Shown: piece after piece, positions 24,496 to 31,442 of the stretch | How the letters are laid out: every line of letters starts with the position of its first letter | Position numbering within the stretch: the stretch's first letter is position 1 | Origin: Micromonospora sp. FIMYZ51 | GTDB taxonomy: Bacteria; Actinomycetota; Actinomycetes; Mycobacteriales; Micromonosporaceae | Direction of reading: 5' to 3' | DNA: 64,000 nt | NCBI RefSeq assembly: GCF_038246755.1 | Contig: NZ_CP134706.1 | Coordinates: forward strand, 4,340,001 to 4,404,000 | Notes under the pieces: model-generated | Told to the model about the DNA's origin: nothing | The model's input: only the letters and a program-made list of their open reading frames with translations | Database searches by the model: none | Program-made: the position numbers and the translations under genes

Positions 24496-25266
24496 GTGAG
24501 CGCCTCACCTGTCACGTTCACCGCCGCCGGCAGCCCCGCCGGCCGGGGCGGCGGGGCACCGCCGCAGTTGACCCACGCCTACCTCCAGTTGCACGAGCCG
24601 CCCCGCAACGGCGGCACCGCCTCACCCGGGCCGAAGCTGAGCCAGATCCCGTTCCAGTTCAACCCCAAGGAACTGGCGCTGACCAAGACCGCCAAGTGGA
24701 AGCGGGACGCCCAGCGCAACGCGAAGAAGAGCGGCGTGCCGGAGTTCACCGGGTCGGATCCGTGCAAGCTGAGCCTGGAGATGTTCTTCGACGCCACCGA
24801 CACCATGGACAGCTCGGTGGTGAAGCGGGTCGAGGAACTCTTCGCCTGCTGCGTACCGACCGACGCCAGCCGGCAGCAGAAGAAGGGGTCGCCGCCGTGG
24901 GTGGTGTTCCACTGGGGCGGTATGGTCGGCTTCCCGTCCTTCGTGGCCAGTGTCAACGCCAAGTACACCCTGTTCACCCCGGGTGGGACGCCGGTGCGGG
25001 CGCTGTGCACGGTGACGCTTGAGGAGATCTCCGGCGAGCAGCCGGGGCAGAACCCCACCTCCGGCGCGCTGGCCGCCCGGGACATCCACGTGGTCGTCGC
25101 CGGGGACACCCTGCACTCGGTGGCCTATCAGGCGTACGGGCGGGCGGGGCTGTGGCGGCAGATCGCCGAGGCGAACGAGATCGACGACCCGATGCGGCTG
25201 CGTCCCGGCACCGCCCTGCTGGTGCCCGCACCCGAGGAACTGACGGACGGTGCCCGTGGCCAATGA
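24496..25266 (+). CDS. eCIS baseplate protein with C-terminal LysM domain (Afp7/Pvc7-like)
   Basis: 256 aa from GTG 24496. The N-terminal domain (about 30-190; IPFQFNPKELALTKTAKW, PWVVFHWG) is the CIS spike-tip/gp53-related fold. Residues about 197-250 form a LysM domain (VVAGDTLHSVAYQAYG ... LWRQIAEANEID). In phage and eCIS baseplates this protein clamps the hub to the inner baseplate; LysM here is structural and probably not for peptidoglycan binding. The spike gene overlaps its end by 17 nt. Confidence 0.92.
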   Translation: MSASPVTFTAAGSPAGRGGGAPPQLTHAYLQLHEPPRNGGTASPGPKLSQIPFQFNPKELALTKTAKWKRDAQRNAKKSGVPEFTGSDPCKLSLEMFFDATDTMDSSVVKRVEELFACCVPTDASRQQKKGSPPWVVFHWGGMVGFPSFVASVNAKYTLFTPGGTPVRALCTVTLEEISGEQPGQNPTSGALAARDIHVVVAGDTLHSVAYQAYGRAGLWRQIAEANEIDDPMRLRPGTALLVPAPEELTDGARGQ

Positions 25267-26998
25267 GCAGTTCGCAAACGCCCTCCTGGTCGAGGTGGCC
25301 GGCAGCCCGTTGCCCGCTGAGATCGCGGCGCTGCTGACGTACGCGGCGGTGGACGACAGCCGCAACCTGCCCGACCGGTTCGTGCTGCGCTACCGCGACC
25401 CGGACCGCAGCGTGCTGGCCAAGGGCGGCTTCACCATCGGCGCGCCGGTGCGGCTGAGCGTGCAGACCTCCGACCCGGGTGGTCCGGCGCTCCTGCTCAG
25501 CGGCGAGGTGACCGCCCTGGAGTGCGAACTGGACACGACCGGCACGTTCAGCGAGGTACGCGGCCTCGACCTGGCGCACCGGCTGCTGCGCGGTCGGCGG
25601 GTTGCCGCGTACCCGGGGATGAGCGTGCCCGACATCGTGCGGAAGGTGGCGCAGCGGGCCGGGCTGAAGGCGGGCCGGATCGACCCGGTGGCGGGCATCG
25701 GCGGCGAGCCGGAGACACAGCTCAGCCAGGACAACGTCAGCGACTGGGCCTTCCTGCACCGGCTGGCGGAACTGGTCGGCGCGCAGGTGATGGTGCTCGA
25801 CGGCGAGTTGCACCTGCGGATGCCCGAACCACCGGCCGGCGCGCCCGACCCGTCCGCGCGGGCCACCCAGGACCCGCTGGTGCTGGAGGTCAACCAGAAT
25901 TTGATCGCGCTGCGCGCCGGGGTCACCGCTACCGCGCAGGTGCCCGAGGTGGGCGCACGCGGCTGGGATCCGGCCACGAAGCGGGCGGTCAGTTCGACGG
26001 CGACGCCGAAGGTGCCCGGTGCCGAGGGGATCGGGGTCAACCCGGCCGAGCTGGGAAAGAAGGTCGGCAGCCCGCCGTACCTGGTCGCCGATCCGACCCT
26101 CGGCACGGACGCCGCGGTCCGGACGGTTTCCGACGCGCTCGCCGGTGAGCTTGGTGCCGGCTGTGCCGAGATCGAGGGGGTGGCGAAGGGGAACGCCCGG
26201 CTACGCGCGGGCACGGCGGTGGCGCTTGCCAACATCGGCGAACCGTTCCAGGGCAGGTACGTGCTGACCAGCACCCGGCACGTCTTCAGCGAGCAGGCCG
26301 GCTACACCACGGCGTTCACCGTCTCCGGCCGCTCCGACCGCTCGCTGTACGGGCTGACCGCGGGCGGGGCGGTGCCGGACCGGCCTGCTCAGGGCCTCGT
26401 TCCGGCGGTGGTCAGCGACGTGAAGGATCCGAAGAAGCTGGGCCGGGTCCGGCTCACCCTGCCGTGGCTGGACGAGAAGTACACCACCGGTTGGGCCCGG
26501 GTGGTGCAGCCCGGTGCGGGCGCGGACCGGGGGGCGGTGCTGCTGCCGGAGGTGGGCGACGAGGTGCTTGTCGGGTTCACCGGCGGCAACCTGGACGCCG
26601 CGTACGTCCTCGGCGGGCTGCACAACGGCAAGGATGCGCCGCCGAAGCTGGACACCGACGCGGTGGACGGTGGCAGCGGCCGGATCGCCGCGCGGGCGCT
26701 GGTCTCCCGCACCGGCCACCGGTTGGAGTTGCTGGAGGCCGGCAGCGGTCCGGACGGGGTACTGATCGCCACCGGCGACCGGAAGTTCACCGTGCGGTTG
26801 GACCGCACCGGCAAGCAGATCGAGATCGTCAGCGACGGCAAGGTGAGCGTCCAGGCTCGAAACGGGATCAGCCTGGACGCCGGCACCGGGTCGCTGGAGC
26901 TGGCGGGGCAGCGGGTGACGGTCTCGGCAAAGGGTGACCTGAGCGTCGAGGGACAGGGCCCGGTCACCGTTCGTGGCGCCGTGGTCCGGATCAACTGA
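25250..26998 (+). CDS. VgrG-like spike/hub protein (gp27-gp5, Afp8/Pvc8-like)
   Basis: 582 aa from GTG 25250 (GTG 25256 is also possible), overlapping the LysM gene. The N-terminal two thirds resemble the gp27 hub (VPDIVRKVAQRAGLKAGRID, DNVSDWAFLHRLAELVGAQV). A gp5 OB-fold follows (about 385-470; PAVVSDVKDPKKLGRVRLTL, PEVGDEVLVGF, YVLGGLHNGKDAPP), then a beta-helical tail (KQIEIVSDGKVSVQ). It forms the trimeric spike that the PAAR protein encoded next would cap. There is no lysozyme domain. Confidence 0.95.
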   Translation: MPVANEQFANALLVEVAGSPLPAEIAALLTYAAVDDSRNLPDRFVLRYRDPDRSVLAKGGFTIGAPVRLSVQTSDPGGPALLLSGEVTALECELDTTGTFSEVRGLDLAHRLLRGRRVAAYPGMSVPDIVRKVAQRAGLKAGRIDPVAGIGGEPETQLSQDNVSDWAFLHRLAELVGAQVMVLDGELHLRMPEPPAGAPDPSARATQDPLVLEVNQNLIALRAGVTATAQVPEVGARGWDPATKRAVSSTATPKVPGAEGIGVNPAELGKKVGSPPYLVADPTLGTDAAVRTVSDALAGELGAGCAEIEGVAKGNARLRAGTAVALANIGEPFQGRYVLTSTRHVFSEQAGYTTAFTVSGRSDRSLYGLTAGGAVPDRPAQGLVPAVVSDVKDPKKLGRVRLTLPWLDEKYTTGWARVVQPGAGADRGAVLLPEVGDEVLVGFTGGNLDAAYVLGGLHNGKDAPPKLDTDAVDGGSGRIAARALVSRTGHRLELLEAGSGPDGVLIATGDRKFTVRLDRTGKQIEIVSDGKVSVQARNGISLDAGTGSLELAGQRVTVSAKGDLSVEGQGPVTVRGAVVRIN

Positions 26999-27040
26999 AC
27001 AACCCGGCCGACGGGTCGGCCGCACCGAAGGGAGAGGGCC

Positions 27041-27322
27041 GTGCCACCAGCCGCACGCGTCGGCGATCCGACCGCTCACCCGGGGACGATCGGCGGCCCC
27101 GGTGTGCCCACCGTGTTGATCGGCGGGCAGCCCGCGGCGACCGTCGGCACCATCCACACCTGCGCCTTCCCGGGCGTCCCACCGCATCCGCCGTCGCCGC
27201 TCGTGCCACCCGGCTGTCCCACGGTGCTGATCGGTGGGCGGCCGGCCGCCCGGGTCGGTGACCTGAGCGGCTGCGGCGCCCCGATCATCGTCGGCTGCCC
27301 GACCGTGCTGATCGGCGGGTGA
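27041..27322 (+). CDS. PAAR-domain spike tip protein
   Basis: 93 aa from GTG 27041 behind AGGGAGAGGG. It starts PPAARVGDPTAHPG and has three VPTVLIGG/CPTVLIGG strands; a His and Cys residues near the tip could bind the usual zinc or iron. PAAR proteins cap the VgrG-like spike. It is the bare domain with no toxin extension, so cargo is not fused to the tip here. Confidence 0.94.
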   Translation: MPPAARVGDPTAHPGTIGGPGVPTVLIGGQPAATVGTIHTCAFPGVPPHPPSPLVPPGCPTVLIGGRPAARVGDLSGCGAPIIVGCPTVLIGG

Positions 27323-27327
27323 GGCGG

Positions 27328-27738
27328 ATGGCCACGGATTTCGTCGGCGCCGGTTGGGCGTTCCCACTGCGTACCGACCCGACCGGCGGGATCGCGCTGG
27401 TCCGGGGGGACCGGGAGGTGGTGGAGAGCATCCGGCTGATCCTCGGCACCGCACCCGGTGAACGGCCCGGCCGGCCCGAGTTCGGCTGCGCCATCCACGA
27501 GTTGGTGTTCGCGCCGGCCGACCCGTCCACCGCCGGTCAGGTGGCCTACCAGGTACGGCTGGCGCTGGAGCGGTGGGAGCCGCGCATCGAACTGGACGAC
27601 GTGCTTGTCGACTTCGCCGACGCCGCCCGGGGCACCCTGCACATCGACATCCGCTACCGGCTGCGCCAGGACAACGACCCGCGCAACCTGGTCTTCCCGT
27701 TCTATGTGATCCCCACGCACGATCCCGGAGCCGAGTGA
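27328..27738 (+). CDS. gp25-like baseplate wedge protein
   Basis: 136 aa from ATG 27328; GTG 27319, overlapping the PAAR stop, is the alternative. FVGAGWAFPLRTDPTGGIAL, GERPGRPEFGCAIHELVF and RIELDDVLVDF are clear gp25/W-family features. gp25 subunits nucleate sheath assembly at the baseplate. Its stop shares a base with the next start, showing tight translational coupling. Confidence 0.95.
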   Translation: MATDFVGAGWAFPLRTDPTGGIALVRGDREVVESIRLILGTAPGERPGRPEFGCAIHELVFAPADPSTAGQVAYQVRLALERWEPRIELDDVLVDFADAARGTLHIDIRYRLRQDNDPRNLVFPFYVIPTHDPGAE

Positions 27739-29693
27739 TGGCCCTGCCCGCACCGAACCTCGACGACCGCCGGTTCCAGGATCTGGTGGACGACGCGAAG
27801 CGCCTGGTGCAGCGGCGCTGCCCGGAGTGGACCGACCACAACGTCTCCGATCCGGGGGTGACCCTGATCGAGACGTTCGCGTACATGGTCGACCAGATGC
27901 TCTACCGGCTCAACCGGGTGCCGGACCGGCACTACGTGAAGTTCCTCGACCTGCTCGGCATCACCCCGTTTCCACCGGCGGTGGCCTCCACGGACGTCAC
28001 GTTCTGGCTCTCCGCGCCCCGGGACGCGCCGGTCGTGGTGCCGGCCGGCACGCACGTGGCGACCGTCCGGGCGGAGAACGTCGAGCCGGTCACCTTCGAG
28101 ACGCTGCGCGAACTGGCCGTGCCACCGTGCCGGCTGCTGCGGGTGGTGACGGTGCCGGCTGGGGGCCAGCCGACGGACCGCACCGGTGAGCTGCACGGCC
28201 CGGACCGGCTACCGGCTTTCGCCGACCCGCCGGTGGCCGGCGACGCGGTGCTGTTCGGGCTCGACGAGCCGGTGCCGGGCTGTGCGGTGCTGCTCACCAT
28301 GGACTGGGAGGTCGCCGGGCGCGGCGTGGACCCGACGAACCCGCCGCTGGTGTGGGAGGCGTTGACCGACGAAGGCTGGGTGGAGTGCCCGGTGGAGCGG
28401 GACAGCACGGGCGCGCTCAACCGGGCCGGCGAGGTGGTGCTGCACGTGCCGACCGGACACAGCGCTTCGGTGGTCGCGCGGCACCGCGCCGGCTGGTTGC
28501 GCTGCCGGCTGCGCCAGCCCACACCGGGTCAGCCGTTCTTCAACGCCCCGCCCCGGTTGGGCCGGGCCGAGGCGGCCACCGTCGGCGGCACGGTGGAGGC
28601 CTGCCACGCGGAACTGATCGCCGGGGAGAACCTGGGCGCCTCCGAGGGGGTACCCGGTCAGCGGTTCTCGGTCCAGCGGGCACCGATCGTGGCCGCCGAC
28701 GGCGCGATCGAGATCGAGGTGAGCAGCACCGACGGCTGGCAGATCTGGCAGGAGGTGCCGACCTTCGCCGACTCGCGGCCGGAGGATCGGCACGTCTGCG
28801 TGGACCGGGCCACCGGGGAGATCCGCTTCGGGCCGGCCGTCCGGCAGCCCGACGGCACCATCAGCCAGTACGGGGCGGTGCCCCCGAAGGGCGCGGTGGT
28901 CCGGATCCCGGCCTACCGCACCGGCGGCGGCCGGTCGGGCAACGTGGCGGCCCGCACGCTCAGCGTGCTGCGCGACCCGGTGCCGTTCGTGTCGACGGTG
29001 ACCAACCGGGCCGCCGCGACCGGCGGGGTGGACGGCGAGTCGCTGGCCGAGACGTCGGTACGGGGGCCGCTGACCCTGCGGACCCGGGAGCGGGCGGTCA
29101 CCGCCGAGGATTACGAGCAACTGTCCCGGCAGGCTGCGCCGGAGGTGCAGCGGGTGCGGTGCGTACCGGCGGGCGAGAACTCCGCGGCGGTGCGGGTGCT
29201 GGTGGTGCCCGCGTTGGGTGAGCACCGCGACGCCGACGACGACGCGGCCCGGTTCGCCGCGTTGCGCCCCCGCGACGAGATCCTGGAGCGGATTCGGAGT
29301 TTTCTCGACTCCCGCCGCTGTGTGGGTGCCCGGGTGCTGGTGGAGCCGCCGTTCTACCAGGGGGTCACGGTGGTCGCCCAGGTCCGCGCCCGGTCCCGGG
29401 CCAGCGGTTCCGGCGCTGACCTGCGTCGCCGGGCGGTGCGGGCGCTCTACGACTACCTGGATCCGGTGCGGGGCGGCCCGGAGGGCACCGGCTGGCCCTT
29501 CGGGCGGCCGGTGCAGTCCGGTGAACTGCATGCGGTGCTGCAACGTGTCGCCGGGGTCGACCTGGTCGAGGAGGTACGCCTCTTCGGCGCCGATCCGACA
29601 AGCGGAGAACGCGGCGAGGCCGTGCAACGCCTCGAACTCGACGTCAACGCGCTCGCCTTCTCCTACGGCCACCAGGTGCGGGTGACCGGGTGA
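27738..29693 (+). CDS. Baseplate J-like wedge protein (gp6-like, Afp11/Pvc11)
   Basis: 651 aa from ATG 27738. The N-terminus PNLDDRRFQDLVDDAKRLV, PEWTDHNVSDPGVTLIETFA and YRLNRVPDRHYVKFLDLLG is diagnostic for the eCIS baseplate J family. The C-terminal half contains SVRGPLTLRTRERAVTAEDY and a beta-rich tail. With the tail protein I product it forms the wedge triangles of the baseplate that trigger contraction. Confidence 0.95.
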   Translation: MALPAPNLDDRRFQDLVDDAKRLVQRRCPEWTDHNVSDPGVTLIETFAYMVDQMLYRLNRVPDRHYVKFLDLLGITPFPPAVASTDVTFWLSAPRDAPVVVPAGTHVATVRAENVEPVTFETLRELAVPPCRLLRVVTVPAGGQPTDRTGELHGPDRLPAFADPPVAGDAVLFGLDEPVPGCAVLLTMDWEVAGRGVDPTNPPLVWEALTDEGWVECPVERDSTGALNRAGEVVLHVPTGHSASVVARHRAGWLRCRLRQPTPGQPFFNAPPRLGRAEAATVGGTVEACHAELIAGENLGASEGVPGQRFSVQRAPIVAADGAIEIEVSSTDGWQIWQEVPTFADSRPEDRHVCVDRATGEIRFGPAVRQPDGTISQYGAVPPKGAVVRIPAYRTGGGRSGNVAARTLSVLRDPVPFVSTVTNRAAATGGVDGESLAETSVRGPLTLRTRERAVTAEDYEQLSRQAAPEVQRVRCVPAGENSAAVRVLVVPALGEHRDADDDAARFAALRPRDEILERIRSFLDSRRCVGARVLVEPPFYQGVTVVAQVRARSRASGSGADLRRRAVRALYDYLDPVRGGPEGTGWPFGRPVQSGELHAVLQRVAGVDLVEEVRLFGADPTSGERGEAVQRLELDVNALAFSYGHQVRVTG

Positions 29694-29724
29694 CGGGCTG
29701 CGGCGTGGAGGTCAGGAGGGGATG

Positions 29725-30249
29725 ATGCGGGGTTCGGTACCGGGGCTGGTCAGCCCGCACCCGATCGGGCAGCAGTTGCCCGCGGTCTACCTGGAGGACG
29801 ACTTCGCGCAGCGGTTCACCGCCGGCCTCGACGAGGTGCTGGCACCGATCCTGCTGACGTTGGACTGCCTCGACGCCTACTTCGACCTGGAGTTGACGCC
29901 GCCGGACTTCCTGGACTGGCTGGCCGGCTGGGTCGCCGCGCCGTCGGACGGCAACCGGCCGGCGCAGGCCCGCCGCGAACTGGTCCGGCATGCGGTGGAG
30001 CTGCACCGTTGGCGCGGCACCGCGCGGGGCGTCGAACTGGCGCTGCGGGTCGCCACCGGAGCCCGCGTGGAGGTCACCGACAACGGTGGCGTGAGCTGGT
30101 CGGCGACGCCGACCGGCGAGCCGCCGGCCGAGGAGGCTCCACAGGTCCGGGTACGGGTCCACGGTGACGTCGACGAGGCATTGGTGCGCCAGGTGCTGAC
30201 CTCCGCCGTGCCGGCCCACGTCCGGGCGACCCTGGAGATCCTGCCATGA
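29725..30249 (+). CDS. Tail protein I-like baseplate protein (Afp12/Pvc12)
   Basis: 174 aa from ATG 29725 (AGGAGG 5 nt upstream; ATG 29722 is adjacent). LVSPHPIGQQLPAVYLEDDF, LDCLDAYFDLELTPPDFLDW and LHRWRGTARGVELALRVATG mark the phage tail protein I family (gp7-like). It pairs with baseplate J. The stop overlaps the next ATG by 4 nt. Confidence 0.93.
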   Translation: MRGSVPGLVSPHPIGQQLPAVYLEDDFAQRFTAGLDEVLAPILLTLDCLDAYFDLELTPPDFLDWLAGWVAAPSDGNRPAQARRELVRHAVELHRWRGTARGVELALRVATGARVEVTDNGGVSWSATPTGEPPAEEAPQVRVRVHGDVDEALVRQVLTSAVPAHVRATLEILP

Positions 30250-31442
30250 TCACTTGTGCCGAGTGCGGCGCGACAAACGAGGCCGGCGCCCAGTTCTGCG
30301 GGACGTGCGGCGAGTTCCTGTGGGACAGTTCGTCGCGGGCCGAGCAGCCGACCGAGCGGGTACGGACGAAGACCCCGCCCGGCCAGCAGGATCAGGCCGG
30401 GCACGAGCGGCGGCCCGCGGCAACCCCGCCCGACGCACCCCGGCAGGGACAGCCCGCCGGGCCGCCCGCCGCGCCGGAACCGGCACCACCGGACGCACCG
30501 AAACCCGGGCAGTCCGCGGCACCGAAACCAGTGCCACTCGACGCACCGAAACCCGGGCAGCCCGACGCGCCGAAACCAGTCCAGCCTGACGCGCCGAAAC
30601 CAGTCCAGCCCGGGGCGCCGAGACCCGTGCAGCCCGGGCCGTCGGAGCCCGCGCCGGATTCGGCGCAGAGCACGACACGGCCGCCGGACGCCCGGGTGAC
30701 CTGCCCGAATTCGGCCTGCGGCGCGCTGAACGACCCGGGCCGGCGGTTCTGTCTGCGCTGCGGTACGTCGTTGGTCGTCGCGGCGGCCACCACCGAACGC
30801 AAACGCACCTGGTGGCAACGGTTCTGGGACTGGTTGCGTGGGCGGGGGTCCCGCCGTCGCCGAAGCCTGCGCGACGAGGAACGCCGGGTCGGCGCCGCCG
30901 CCCGCCGGATCCTGCTGATCATGCTGGCCGTCTGCCTCGTGGCGGTGCTGGCCGTGGTCGGGCCGCCCCTGGCCCGGCGCGGACTGGAGGCGATCCGCGA
31001 CCGCACCCAGAATCCGACCTCGCTCGTACCCACCTCGGTGGTCGCCTCGTCGGAGGCGCCCGGCTCGGGCGCCAACCGGCTCACCGACGGGGCGAGCAAC
31101 CGGTACTGGGCACCGACCGGCAAGGCCGTCGACTCGTGGGTGGAGGGACGCTTCAACGAGCCGGTACGGCTGCTCACGGTGGTGATCACCCCGGGCGTCA
31201 GTCCACGACGGCAGGCCTACCTCGCCGCGGGACGCCCCCGGGAGCTGACCGTGATCACCGTGGACGCCGAGGGCGAGGAGCAGAGCACCGACATCGAGCT
31301 GGTCGACGAGCCCGGCGAGCAGCACTTCGAGGTGCCCAGGCCGGACCTGGTGCGGATCAGGCTGGTTGTCCGCTCGACGTACGGTCCCGGGCTGATCCCG
31401 GCCGTGGCGATCGGGGAAGCGGAATTCTTCGGTCGGCGGTGA
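30246..31442 (+). CDS. Zinc-ribbon, single-TM protein with extracytoplasmic discoidin-like domain
   Basis: 398 aa from ATG 30246 (ATGA overlap). Residues 4-22 are a zinc ribbon (CAECG ... FCGTCG). A Pro-rich linker with DAPKPGQ/DAPKPVQ tandem units spans about 75-135, and a second zinc ribbon (CPNSACG ... FCLRCG) lies at about 152-172. A basic Trp-rich segment leads into one TM helix (about 221-243). The C-terminal 145 residues look like an F5/8-discoidin galactose-binding fold (GANRLTDGASNRYWAP). As last gene of the structural operon it may tether the particle to the membrane; a membrane protein of this general design (CisA) has been reported for Streptomyces CIS, from memory. The 3' end overlaps the convergent regulator gene by 86 bp. 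Confidence 0.82.
   Translation: MITCAECGATNEAGAQFCGTCGEFLWDSSSRAEQPTERVRTKTPPGQQDQAGHERRPAATPPDAPRQGQPAGPPAAPEPAPPDAPKPGQSAAPKPVPLDAPKPGQPDAPKPVQPDAPKPVQPGAPRPVQPGPSEPAPDSAQSTTRPPDARVTCPNSACGALNDPGRRFCLRCGTSLVVAAATTERKRTWWQRFWDWLRGRGSRRRRSLRDEERRVGAAARRILLIMLAVCLVAVLAVVGPPLARRGLEAIRDRTQNPTSLVPTSVVASSEAPGSGANRLTDGASNRYWAPTGKAVDSWVEGRFNEPVRLLTVVITPGVSPRRQAYLAAGRPRELTVITVDAEGEEQSTDIELVDEPGEQHFEVPRPDLVRIRLVVRSTYGPGLIPAVAIGEAEFFGRR

Noticed and set aside
6207..31442. Prophage interpretation of the tail-like genes
   Set aside because: There are no capsid, portal, terminase, integrase, holin or lysin genes, and DUF4255, AAA+ and DUF4157 genes are present, which define eCIS.
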